Shown one piece after another: positions 8,433 through 16,378 of a stretch of DNA of 64,000 nt. The notes below the pieces were generated by a model that saw nothing but the letters and a program-made list of their open reading frames with translations, had not been told where the DNA came from and ran no database searches. The stretch covers positions 806,001 through 870,000 of the forward strand of contig NZ_OY764058.1 in NCBI RefSeq assembly GCF_963668085.1, written 5' to 3'. This DNA comes from an uncultured Ilyobacter sp. Its GTDB lineage: Bacteria > Fusobacteriota > Fusobacteriia > Fusobacteriales > Fusobacteriaceae. Numbering within the stretch: position 1 is the first letter of the stretch; each line of letters starts with the position of its first letter. The position numbers were made by a program, and so were the translations under genes.

Positions 8433-9242
8433 TTAGATTTTTATTTTAGTACTTAATAAATAACATACCGCTTCTAGTACTCCTCCAGCTACAGCTCTCG
8501 CCTTATCCGATATTGTAAAACAATTTTCTTCAATTCCCCTAGGATCAATATCCCCTATCTTCATACCCTTTGAAACATAGAACCCATCATTTATTACTCC
8601 TCTAAGCACACCGTCAATTTTAGCTTTTACTTTTTTATCTTGGATGGTGGCTAGTATATCTCCCCTTTTCACTAAGGAACCAATATCCCTGACTACTTTT
8701 ATTTCCCCTTCGCTCACTGCTCTTACTACCCGCTCTTCAGAAAATCCGCCAATGTTACCGGGAATGCCTGTATTTGGTTCTGCACTTCCATCTGTAATTA
8801 CTCTCCCTAAATTATGTCCTCTGTTAGATTCAATAACAGCGTCAACATCTTTGCCTGCAGTAAACCCAGGACCTACACCTACAAAAATATCAGCCATTTC
8901 TTTTTTAGTTCCTAAATTTATCTTTGCTAATATGGCATCAACTAGTATATTTATTTTATTATTTTTTAAAATCTCACCATCTCCGTCATTCATCACAGGA
9001 ATTATGCCTTCTTCTAAGCACATCAGTGCCTCTGAAAAATCATCAACATACCTTGCCCTTATTCCATCAATTTCCATTTCCCCACTGTATATAACTTGTG
9101 CAAAAGCCACTTTCCTCCTAATATGCGAAGGTTTTTCTATTTCTAAAATTATAACCTTAAATCCTGACCTGTATAATCTATGAATAATCCCTGTAGCTAT
9201 GTCTCCGCCACCTCTAACCACAACTAGAACGTTTTTAAACAT
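8433..9242 (-). CDS. yqeB: YqeB/EF2563-type selenium-dependent molybdenum hydroxylase accessory protein
   Basis: 269 residues beginning with VVVRGGGDIATGIIHRLYRSGFKVIILE, the hallmark of the YqeB/EF2563 family. The rest includes VGVGPGFTAGKDVDAVIESNRGH near the middle. The family is found with selenium-dependent molybdenum hydroxylases and is thought to help install or mature the selenium-containing Mo cofactor. E. barkeri nicotinate dehydrogenase is a non-selenocysteine selenium enzyme of exactly this kind, so the gene fits the operon. It is separated from the transporter gene upstream by a 278-bp gap, and from hgd by 30 bp. Confidence 0.8.
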   Translation of the reverse strand: MFKNVLVVVRGGGDIATGIIHRLYRSGFKVIILEIEKPSHIRRKVAFAQVIYSGEMEIDGIRARYVDDFSEALMCLEEGIIPVMNDGDGEILKNNKINILVDAILAKINLGTKKEMADIFVGVGPGFTAGKDVDAVIESNRGHNLGRVITDGSAEPNTGIPGNIGGFSEERVVRAVSEGEIKVVRDIGSLVKRGDILATIQDKKVKAKIDGVLRGVINDGFYVSKGMKIGDIDPRGIEENCFTISDKARAVAGGVLEAVCYLLSTKIKI

Positions 9243-9520
9243 ACTACACTTCCTTTTATTTTAAAAGTTTCCTCTACAATAGAGAATTCATAACCAATAA
9301 TTTTTTATACTTACACACAAATTTTTAAATACAAACAAGTTTTAATTTTGCATTCATAAATGGTTAAACTAAAATTTCTAAACCAATTATCTAATTAAAA
9401 GATAGCCAAAACTCTATTATTACAATTAAAAGTTTTGACTACCTATTTTCCTGTTCATGCCACATAAAAATATTTTGATTTAACTTCCTTTTTTGTCTTA
9501 ATTATAATGCTTGTATTTTT
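9243..9520. other. Intra-operon gap of 278 bp, no gene
   Basis: The largest gap inside the nicotinate operon, very AT-rich. I see no open frame of note, no terminator hairpin and no copy of the LacI-type operator. It may hold an internal promoter for yqeB-hgd-ena-hnr, but no convincing -35/-10 pair stands out. Confidence 0.4.
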
Positions 9521-10567
9521 TTATAAATCCAATTTCAAATCGCCTTCTTTAATCCATTCTTTTTTACGCATATATTCTGCTATAGCTAAGGTCATAATAG
9601 CTGGTAAAACAATGTGAAACATTAAGATAGTGATGTACAGAGAGGCTCCACCCCTACCTGCAGCTTCCATTGCACTGATAGTTCCAAATTGTCCAACCAG
9701 TCCGCTTGTTCCCATTCCAGAGCCTATCGGTGTATTTTCTAATTTTAGAACAGTTGTAGATATGGGACCAAGAATCGCAGAAGTCATAATAGAAGGTATC
9801 CATATTTTCCAGTTCTTGACAATATTAGGAACTTGAAGCATTGATGTTCCTAATCCTTGTGCAAATAATCCGCCTACACCATTCTCTCTGAAACTTATAA
9901 CAGCAAATCCAACCATTTGAGCTGCACATCCTACAGTAGCAGCCCCAGATGCGATTCCACCAAGGCCAAGCATTATTCCTATTGCTGCACTGCTTATTGG
10001 TAGGGTTAATGCTATCCCCATTAAAGTAGATACCAATATTCCCATGGGAATAGGATTGAGTTCAGTTGCATACATGATCAAGTTACCAAATCCAGTCATA
10101 AATGCACTCACTCCCGGTCCAACCAAAGATCCCAATAAGCATCCTATTATTATTGTCGTGGCTGGTGTTACCAATATATCTACCTTTGTTTCTTTTGAAA
10201 CTGCTTTACCGAATTCTGCCCCGGCTACAGCTGCAACAAATGCACCCACAGGACCCCCAAGAGCAGCCCCGGCGGCACCAGTAATAGCAGATGAAAACAT
10301 AACTAATGGCGGTGCCTGGAGTCCACACGCAACAGCGACTCCAATTGCAGGTCCCGTCATCTGCCTAGCTATTGGCCATATGGTTTCACTTAAAAATAGT
10401 ATCCCAAATTTTCTTCCGATTTGATTTAGTATGCTTCCTATTATAAGGGATGAAAAAAGGCCCAACGCCATAAAACTCAAAGCGTCAATAAGATAACGCT
10501 TTACCGAAAATTCAATATTTTTTCTCTTCAAAAAACTTTCCTTTTTTAATTCAACTGTTTTCTCCAT
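9521..10567 (-). CDS. PTS_EIIC_2 family permease, candidate nicotinate transporter
   Basis: 348 residues with about ten hydrophobic segments and many glycine/alanine helices (for example AITGAAGAALGGPVGAFVAA near 95-115). It resembles the stand-alone EIIC-like family PF13303 rather than a sugar EIIBC. No EIIA or EIIB gene or phosphorylatable Cys/His domain is nearby, so phosphotransfer is unlikely. It sits between the dehydrogenase subunits and yqeB in the nicotinate operon, which makes nicotinate (or another heterocycle) uptake the best guess. Substrate is inferred from position only. Confidence 0.65.
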   Translation of the reverse strand: MEKTVELKKESFLKRKNIEFSVKRYLIDALSFMALGLFSSLIIGSILNQIGRKFGILFLSETIWPIARQMTGPAIGVAVACGLQAPPLVMFSSAITGAAGAALGGPVGAFVAAVAGAEFGKAVSKETKVDILVTPATTIIIGCLLGSLVGPGVSAFMTGFGNLIMYATELNPIPMGILVSTLMGIALTLPISSAAIGIMLGLGGIASGAATVGCAAQMVGFAVISFRENGVGGLFAQGLGTSMLQVPNIVKNWKIWIPSIMTSAILGPISTTVLKLENTPIGSGMGTSGLVGQFGTISAMEAAGRGGASLYITILMFHIVLPAIMTLAIAEYMRKKEWIKEGDLKLDL

Positions 10568-10590
10568 GACATTCCTCCTAATTATTTAAA

Positions 10591-11571
10591 TTACATTTTA
10601 TGTAAAGCTTCCAAAACTTTCTTAGGTGTAATAGGTAGTTCTGTAAATCTAATTCCTATGGCATCATATACGGCATTAATTATTGCTGGCGCAACAGGAA
10701 TCAGAGTTGGTTCTCCTACACCTTTGGCACCAAAGGGGCCAGTTATATCGGTTTCCTCTACTATCACAGGATAAATCTCAGGCATATCCCTAGAAGTGTG
10801 GATTAAATATTTTGAAAAATTTGGATTTTGCATTTTTGCATTTTCTATTTTGATCTCTTCACTAAGTGCAAAACCCGTACCCATCAGACATCCGCCCTCT
10901 ATCTGTCCCTCAACATTTATTTCATTGATGGCCTTTCCTACATCATGTGCAGCTATGATTTTCAAAACTTTTATTTTTCCGGTTTCTGTTTCAACCTCTA
11001 CCTGAGCTATATGTGTTGCAAAAGCATAGGTTGCATAAGGATTCCCTTCCATTGTTACAGGATCTAAAGATGAAGCATTTGGATTAAATGTCCCAGAACC
11101 AACTGCAATTAATCCTCTTTCTTTTAAACCTTTTAACACATCTGAAAGTGTAATATAATTTTCCTCACACCCTTCAACAAAAGCCTTTTTATTTTTCAGT
11201 ACAATTTTATCCGCCTCTTCACCCAAGATTTCTCCTGCTACCTTTACTAATGTTTCTTTAGCCATTTCAGCAGCTATTTTGCATGCATTACCTGAAACAT
11301 AGGTTTGCCGGCTTGCAGAAGTGGCTCCTGCCTCAGGTGTAACTGCTGTATCAGCAGATGTGATATTAACAGATTCATAATCAATGCCTAAGACTTCAGC
11401 AACTATCTGACACATGACAGTGTTAGATCCTTGTCCGATATCAGCAGCACCGGCCAAAACAGTTGCTGACCCATCTGAATGTACTTCTACAAAGGCCGCT
11501 GCCGGGTTTGGAAGTCCTGTATTACCTATTCCATAAAACATACTCCCTATTCCTATACCTATTTTTTTCAT
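10591..11571 (-). CDS. ndhM: Nicotinate dehydrogenase, C-terminal molybdopterin subunit
   Basis: 326 residues equal to the C-terminal half of a xanthine-dehydrogenase-type Mo subunit. Moco-contacting stretches are visible as GAADIGQGSNTVM (about 40-52) and GATSASRQTYVSGNA (about 80-94). The C-terminal GAKGVGEPTLIPVAP (about 277-291) contains the family's catalytic glutamate. Such subunits are normally one chain of about 750 residues. Here the split falls as in E. barkeri NdhL/NdhM, the hallmark of that enzyme. It hydroxylates nicotinate at C6. The gene follows ndhL by 14 bp with its own SD. Confidence 0.85.
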   Translation of the reverse strand: MKKIGIGIGSMFYGIGNTGLPNPAAAFVEVHSDGSATVLAGAADIGQGSNTVMCQIVAEVLGIDYESVNITSADTAVTPEAGATSASRQTYVSGNACKIAAEMAKETLVKVAGEILGEEADKIVLKNKKAFVEGCEENYITLSDVLKGLKERGLIAVGSGTFNPNASSLDPVTMEGNPYATYAFATHIAQVEVETETGKIKVLKIIAAHDVGKAINEINVEGQIEGGCLMGTGFALSEEIKIENAKMQNPNFSKYLIHTSRDMPEIYPVIVEETDITGPFGAKGVGEPTLIPVAPAIINAVYDAIGIRFTELPITPKKVLEALHKM

Positions 11572-11585
11572 AGGAGTCCCTCCCT

Positions 11586-12842
11586 TTATTTTAATATCTC
11601 ATCTGCTTTTTTCTTGGCTGCTTCCAAGGTTTTAACTATTCCAACACTATTATCCATAATTTGGTTATTGGCATTTTTTGAACCATATCTAAGTGCATTT
11701 ATAAGTCTAATTTCATAAGAACTAATATTTAATTTTTCTGCAATCATATCGATTTGTGATTCGTGAGCTATTGCCACTTGTGGTACACCAAATCCCCTCA
11801 TCGCTCCACACATGGGATTGTTCGTATACATCATTGTAGATTTTATTTTTACATTTGGGATTTCATAGGGGCCTGTTGCATGAACCATGGCTCTCGAAAC
11901 AACTGCAGGTCCATAGGACGAATAGGCACCTGTATCGGCATAAAACACTGCCTCCATAGCCAACAGCTTACCGTCCTCAGTTGCACCTGTTTTGACCTTC
12001 ATAATATGGGGATGTCTTTTTGAAGATACTTTCATTGACTCTTCTCTAGAAAAAACAAGTTTTACGGGTCTTTTGGTATAGTAAGCTAGCAAGCCTATAT
12101 GGCACTGTACTGATATATCAAGCTTACCTCCAAATCCACCTCCTACTTCTGAACGAACACCTCTTACTTTACTTTGTGGTAATGCAAGAACTCTTGCAAC
12201 TTCACCTCTGTCAAAATGTGGATTCTGGGTGGAGCACCAGAAAGTTACCTTTCCTCTTTCAAATTTTGCAACACCTGCTTCTGGTTCTATAAACATGTGG
12301 GCTACTGCCGGAGTTTTATATGTGTTCTCCACGATAACATGGCATTTTTTAAAAGCCTCTTCAACGTCGCCTTTAACAAGATTTTTTTCCATTAGTATAT
12401 TCGTGTCTCCGTGAACCTTTGGAGAGTCCTCTTTCATCGCCTCAAATATATTCGTCACCACAGGAAGTTCTTCATATTCCACAATAATGAGCTCCAAAGC
12501 TTTTTCAGCTATTTCAACAGTTTCAGCGGCTACAAGTGCAATAGCATCTCCGACTCTTCTTATTTTATCTTCAACTAAAACAGGCTCATCTTTGATTATT
12601 ATGCCGACCCTGTTTTCTCCGGGGATATCTTTGTGAGTGAGGACGCAAGCCACTCCTGGAAGCTCTTTTGCCTTAGATGTATCTACCCCAATAATTTTTG
12701 CTGAAGCCACTTCACTTCTTAGAACCTTTGCATGTAACATATTTTCAAATTCATAATCTGAAGAAAAAAGTGCTTTGCCAGTTACTTTTGAAATGGCATC
12801 CTTTTTAATCACATTTTTTCCGATTACGTCAAAATTACTCAT
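11586..12842 (-). CDS. ndhL: Nicotinate dehydrogenase, N-terminal molybdopterin subunit
   Basis: 418 residues from the ATG at 12842, which has GGAGGTGGGG at a good distance; the GTG nine bases further up would sit on the SD itself. The chain corresponds to the N-terminal half of xanthine dehydrogenase Mo subunits. KVTGKALFSSDYEFENMLHA is near the start, EPEAGVA near residue 165, and GVRSEVGGGFGGKLD and GAMRGFGVPQ lie in the Moco-binding part. It ends where NdhM begins, so the two must assemble into one active site. Together they total about 744 residues, the usual length of the fused family. Confidence 0.85.
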   Translation of the reverse strand: MSNFDVIGKNVIKKDAISKVTGKALFSSDYEFENMLHAKVLRSEVASAKIIGVDTSKAKELPGVACVLTHKDIPGENRVGIIIKDEPVLVEDKIRRVGDAIALVAAETVEIAEKALELIIVEYEELPVVTNIFEAMKEDSPKVHGDTNILMEKNLVKGDVEEAFKKCHVIVENTYKTPAVAHMFIEPEAGVAKFERGKVTFWCSTQNPHFDRGEVARVLALPQSKVRGVRSEVGGGFGGKLDISVQCHIGLLAYYTKRPVKLVFSREESMKVSSKRHPHIMKVKTGATEDGKLLAMEAVFYADTGAYSSYGPAVVSRAMVHATGPYEIPNVKIKSTMMYTNNPMCGAMRGFGVPQVAIAHESQIDMIAEKLNISSYEIRLINALRYGSKNANNQIMDNSVGIVKTLEAAKKKADEILK

Positions 12843-12857
12843 TATCCCCACCTCCCT

Positions 12858-13331
12858 CTATCTCTTTGAATTCGCAACGACTTCTTTTGTGGCATCAATA
12901 ATTTTTTTATAACCTGTGCATCTGCATAGATTCCCTTCTATAGCTTCCTTAATATCTTCATCACTTGGATTTGAGTTTTTCATTAAAAGTGCTTTTATGG
13001 ATAGAACCATTCCTGGGGTACAAAATCCACACTGTACAGCCCCATATTTTATAAATGCTTCCTGTATTTCGTCCAATTCTCCTTCTTTGGATACCCCTTC
13101 GATTGTAATGATCCTACTACCGTCAGCCTGTGGTGCCAAAACTGTACAAGATGTAATAGCATCACCATTCATTATGACGGTACATGCCCCACATTCACCT
13201 TCTCCACACCCTTCTTTTACACCGGTTAAACCAAAATTTTCTCTCAACATATCAAGAAGTCTCTTATTGGGATCAACCTCTACATAAACATCTTTATGAT
13301 TTAGATTAAATGACATCTTAAATTTTTTCAT
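12858..13331 (-). CDS. ndhS: Nicotinate dehydrogenase, [2Fe-2S] subunit
   Basis: 157 residues with two [2Fe-2S] sites. The plant-ferredoxin-type CGEGECGACTVIMNG lies at about 42-56 with a fourth Cys near 62. The helical second site is CGFCTPGM near 101-108, with NLCRCTGY near 133-140. This subunit relays electrons from the Mo centre to FAD. It lies between ndhF and ndhL in the same order as in E. barkeri, with a 6 to 16 bp gap to ndhL depending on its start. Confidence 0.88.
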   Translation of the reverse strand: MKKFKMSFNLNHKDVYVEVDPNKRLLDMLRENFGLTGVKEGCGEGECGACTVIMNGDAITSCTVLAPQADGSRIITIEGVSKEGELDEIQEAFIKYGAVQCGFCTPGMVLSIKALLMKNSNPSDEDIKEAIEGNLCRCTGYKKIIDATKEVVANSKR

Positions 13332-13354
13332 ATCAGTCTCCTTATTAAAAAGTA

Positions 13355-14233
13355 TTATTTTTGAAATGCTTTATAGTAAATCGCCTCAAATACTTCTCTT
13401 GATACTCCTTTTATGCACTGTTTCTTGTATGAAATTAAATCTTTAAATGGTGTCTTAAAAAGGGTTTCTGCTGTAAATTCTGACATTTTTTCTATAGAGT
13501 CTTCAATATTTTCCAAGCTCAGTTGTTTTCCAACGAATTTTTTTTCCACACATCTTGCCCTTACAGGATGTCTCTCTATTGCGCCTATGGATATTTTGGC
13601 ATCCTTGCAAAAATTATTTTCTCCTATTTCCATTACTGCAGTAACGCTAAGTTCTACTATAGCAAGAGCCTCCCTCAGTCCAAATTTTACAAAATATGAA
13701 AAAATATTTTTCTTATTTGATTTAAACGAAATCTCAGTTAAGACTTCATCTTTATTTAGATCAATACCCCTTGCATGCTTATGCAGATCCGATATCCTAA
13801 CTTTTCTTTTGCCCTCAAGACTTTCCAATAGAACACTCGCATCAAGAGCAAGTAACGCAGCAACTGAGTCAGCAGCTGGAGAAGCATTGACTATATTCCC
13901 TCCTATTGTCCCGAGATTTCTTATTTGTGTTGACCCTACGCTTTTACATGCCTGGGCCAAAGCCAAACCTTCTTCTTTAACCAGCAAGGAATCTGCAATC
14001 TGACTGTGGGTTGCTGTTGCACCAATTTTGATGATTCCCCCCTCTTCTTTTATGTAATTCAATTCTTCGACTGATTTTAAATTGACAATTATATCTGGGG
14101 ATACCTTTTTTTTATTTATGTTTATAATCAGATCGGTCCCTCCTGCTATCAAATGTGTATCCCTATTGTTATGAATTATCTCAAATAGTTCTTTTTTGTT
14201 TGCTGGAGCATAAAATTCTATCTCTTTTATCAC
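13355..14233 (-). CDS. ndhF: Nicotinate dehydrogenase, FAD-binding subunit
   Basis: 292 residues of the CO-dehydrogenase/xanthine-dehydrogenase flavoprotein family. The FAD pyrophosphate loop AGGTDLIININ lies at about 31-41. The second FAD motif TIGGNIVNASPAAD lies at about 109-122, and the C-terminal CODH-FAD domain spans about 175-285. The start is a GTG at 14233 behind a strong GAAGGAGGGGG. It passes electrons to NADP+ in the E. barkeri enzyme. It is the first gene of the operon and lies about 45 bp downstream of a leader hairpin. Confidence 0.87.
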   Translation of the reverse strand: MIKEIEFYAPANKKELFEIIHNNRDTHLIAGGTDLIININKKKVSPDIIVNLKSVEELNYIKEEGGIIKIGATATHSQIADSLLVKEEGLALAQACKSVGSTQIRNLGTIGGNIVNASPAADSVAALLALDASVLLESLEGKRKVRISDLHKHARGIDLNKDEVLTEISFKSNKKNIFSYFVKFGLREALAIVELSVTAVMEIGENNFCKDAKISIGAIERHPVRARCVEKKFVGKQLSLENIEDSIEKMSEFTAETLFKTPFKDLISYKKQCIKGVSREVFEAIYYKAFQK

Positions 14234-14265
14234 AATTCCCCCTCCTTCTATTTAGAAAAATTATA

Positions 14266-14327
14266 ATTTTTTATAAAAAAAGTCGCACTACTTCCATTCT
14301 TAGAGACAAATGAAAGTAATACGACTT
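14266..14327 (-). terminator. Leader hairpin with U-tract (possible attenuator) upstream of ndhF
   Basis: On the minus strand an imperfect ~20-bp stem (plus coordinates 14278-14297 with 14308-14327; arms AAAGTCG...CATT and AATG...CGACTTT) is followed at once by about eight U residues. It lies between the promoter region and ndhF. It therefore resembles an intrinsic terminator inside the leader, as in attenuation or riboswitch systems. No known riboswitch consensus was recognised upstream. Confidence 0.6.
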
Positions 14328-14483
14328 TATATCTTTTATAGGGTAAAATAAATCTGTGATTTATTTTTGCTAAAAAGATGCCTTTTACTTGATTTTAATT
14401 ATTTAAATATATTTTTACTAAAAAGATAATCCTGATTAGTCAAGATTTGTTTAACTAATATTTTATACATGCGTGACATATAC

Positions 14484-14499
14484 AAGAAAACGTTTACAT
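14484..14499. promoter_or_regulatory. LacI-type operator 1
   Basis: AAGAAAACGTTTACAT, a LacI/CcpA-type site centred on a CG step. It is identical to the site at 14621-14636 and one half-site variant away from the site in front of the LacI-family gene. It probably lies in the ndh operon promoter region. Confidence 0.65.
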
Positions 14500-14620
14500 G
14501 AATATGTAAAATTTATATCTTTTAAGGGTAAAATAAATCTGTAACTTATTTTTGCTTAAAAGATACCTGTAATTAATTTACTTTTACTAGATCAATATTT
14601 TATGAACGCCTATCAAATAA

Positions 14621-14636
14621 AAGAAAACGTTTACAT
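14621..14636. promoter_or_regulatory. LacI-type operator 2
   Basis: Exact copy of the 16-mer at 14484-14499, in the same orientation and 137 bp away, a spacing that would allow DNA looping by a LacI-family dimer of dimers or simply reflects the tandem duplication. Confidence 0.65.
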
Positions 14637-14709
14637 AAAAGTGTAAAACAAATAGAATTTGTGTCTAAATCTTAACTTAAAATTTTTTTAATGACTTTTA
14701 GAAACCGAC

Positions 14710-14850
14710 TTAAAAATAGTTTCATGAGATTAAGCGTATCTGTTAGCGTTGGATTAGATGAAAGAGAAACATGAGATTTGGATTAGTCGAGACCAGATAC
14801 TTAGTAAGTTGTATAATTTTATTTTTAAAGTAAAATAAATCTGTAAATAT
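14710..14850. other. Structured or repeat-containing stretch, unassigned
   Basis: Contains short direct repeats (CATGAGATT at 14723 and 14770 regions; TTGGATTAG twice) and complementary arms AAGCGTATCTG and CAGATACTTA that could close a hairpin of about 80 nt. A 26-codon frame begins at the ATG near 14758 but has no SD. It may be part of the long ndh leader RNA or a dispersed intergenic repeat. No function can be assigned. Confidence 0.35.
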
Positions 14851-15015
14851 TAATTTCTGTTTTCCAAAGCAGAAGCTGTATTTATTAAAATCATGCTGCT
14901 CCTGTATTTGATTGATATTATATATTCACCAAGCGAAGTTGTCAACCTTTTTTTATTTTGTATTGATTTTTAATTATTTCTAAAATGATTTAAAATAATT
15001 TTATTTTGCTTTGGA

Positions 15016-15068
15016 TTGACATAAGGTTTAATATATGATAAATTATTTCATTAAGAAAACGTTTTCAT
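15016..15068 (+). promoter_or_regulatory. Promoter and operator 3 of the lacI-type gene
   Basis: TTGACA at 15016-15021, a 17-bp spacer and TAAATT at 15039-15044 form a good sigma70-type promoter. AAGAAAACGTTTTCAT at 15053-15068 covers the expected transcription start. This geometry is typical of direct autorepression, here by the LacI-family protein encoded 26 bp downstream. Confidence 0.75.
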
Positions 15069-15093
15069 TTTAAAAAATAAAAAGGACTAGAAT

Positions 15094-16101
15094 ATGAATA
15101 TTAAAGATATTGCAAAATTAGCAAATGTTTCAATTGCAACTGTTTCTAGAGTAATAAATGGAACTGCATATGTTAGCCCAAAAACTAAAGAAAAAATTGA
15201 TAAAATAATAAAAGAAAGTGGATATAAACCAAATTTATTAGCTAGAGAATTTGTTAAAAGTAAAAGTAATACAATAGGTGTAGTGTTGCCTAGAATTGAT
15301 TTGGCAACATTTTCTCTAGCTGTACAGGGAATTAGTAACTATTTTAAAGATAAAGGCTATAGCATAATATTAATTAATACCCAGTCAAATTTGGAGTTAG
15401 AAGATGAATTAAGTTATTTCGATTTTCTTGAAAAAAAACGTGTTGCTGGAGTTATATATTTTGCTACCGAAGTAACTGATCAACATATTGATGTGTTAAA
15501 AAAAGTAAAATATCCTGTTGTTTTTTTAGGTCAGTCAAATAAAAAATTAAATCTGCCTTGTGTAAAGTATGATCATTTTAATGCTGCAAGATCAGTAGTA
15601 AAATATTTGATAGAAAATGGGCACAAAAGAATCGCATGTCTTTCTGTAAAGTATACCAATTATGAATTTGCTAAGCTGAGAAAAGAAGGCTATATCTCTG
15701 CTCTTAGGGAAAATAATATTGAGATTGATGAGGAGATTATCTGTGATGGCGATTGGGAAATGACTTCTACCGTTGAAAACGTAAAAGAAATTATGAAAAA
15801 CTCAAAAAATAAACCAACTGCTTTTTTTACAGTTAGTTATAGAAAAGCTATGGCTACAATATATGCACTCACAGAACAGGGATACAAAATTCCAGAGGAT
15901 TTTTCCGTTGTTGGGGTTGATGAATGTGAAGAATCAAAATACTATTCCCCTAGCATTACAACTGCCTGTTTCGATAATTATTATGCAGGTGAAAAAGCTG
16001 CGGAATTAATGTTAAATATAATTGAGAATAAAACCATTGAAGAGAATGAAATTCTAATTAATTATAAATTAAGTATACGAAAAAGTGTGGCAAAAATTTG
16101 A
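15094..16101 (+). CDS. LacI-family transcriptional regulator
   Basis: 335 residues. An N-terminal LacI helix-turn-helix (IKDIAKLANVSIATVSRVING, about 3-22) is followed by a hinge region near 50-60. The periplasmic-binding-protein-like effector domain spans about 60-335, with VVGVDECEESKYYSPSITT near 271-289. The gene is transcribed away from the nicotinate operon. It has an operator over its own start and shares that operator motif with two sites in the intergenic region, so it probably represses both directions. The inducer could be nicotinate or a pathway intermediate; LacI proteins more often bind sugars, so this is inference. Confidence 0.85.
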   Translation: MNIKDIAKLANVSIATVSRVINGTAYVSPKTKEKIDKIIKESGYKPNLLAREFVKSKSNTIGVVLPRIDLATFSLAVQGISNYFKDKGYSIILINTQSNLELEDELSYFDFLEKKRVAGVIYFATEVTDQHIDVLKKVKYPVVFLGQSNKKLNLPCVKYDHFNAARSVVKYLIENGHKRIACLSVKYTNYEFAKLRKEGYISALRENNIEIDEEIICDGDWEMTSTVENVKEIMKNSKNKPTAFFTVSYRKAMATIYALTEQGYKIPEDFSVVGVDECEESKYYSPSITTACFDNYYAGEKAAELMLNIIENKTIEENEILINYKLSIRKSVAKI

Positions 16102-16149
16102 CCTAAATAGTAGTGTAAATAAAGTTATTATTACTATTATATATATCTC

Positions 16150-16186
16150 AAGCCTAAGTGTAGTGTTTGCACCTAGGCTTTTTTGC
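16150..16186 (+). terminator. Terminator after the LacI-type gene
   Basis: Stem formed by AGCCTAAGTG and GCACCTAGGCT (with a small bulge), followed by TTTTTTGC. It lies about 50 bp after the stop codon. Confidence 0.7.
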
Positions 16187-16209
16187 ATTAAATATCACAT
16201 GTCCTAGTT

Positions 16210-16235
16210 ATAAAAGGGCACTCCGAAGAGTGCCC
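16210..16235 (-). terminator. Terminator of the thiamine transport operon
   Basis: Perfect 8-bp GC-rich stem GGGCACTC/GAGTGCCC (16216-16223 with 16228-16235) and a tetraloop. On the minus strand it is followed by TTTTATA, so it serves the operon that ends at 16379. Confidence 0.75.
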
Positions 16236-16378
16236 TATCTAATGGGAGTTTTCTTTAGTTTTATGATTTTTTAAACCACGAAATTGATAGTTTACACAAA
16301 ACTCATATTATTGTCAGGCTAACTATATTTTTTAAATAACTTTAAAAGATTACAATTCATACTCCCGCTGATATCCTA

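Larger units (their letters stand above)
14329..14651. repeat. Imperfect tandem duplication of the promoter/operator module
   Basis: Two related units, 14329-14512 and 14515-14651, each run from ATATCTTTTA through GGGTAAAATAAATCTGT and a TTATTTTTGCT..AAAGAT stretch. Each then passes a CAATATTTTAT- or CTAATATTTTAT-like stretch and ends in the identical 16-mer AAGAAAACGTTTACAT plus TGTAAAA. A third, partial copy of the AAAATAAATCTGT core is at 14832-14844. The first unit contains a nested palindrome (AAATAAATC/GATTTATTT, 14346-14366). Confidence 0.65.
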
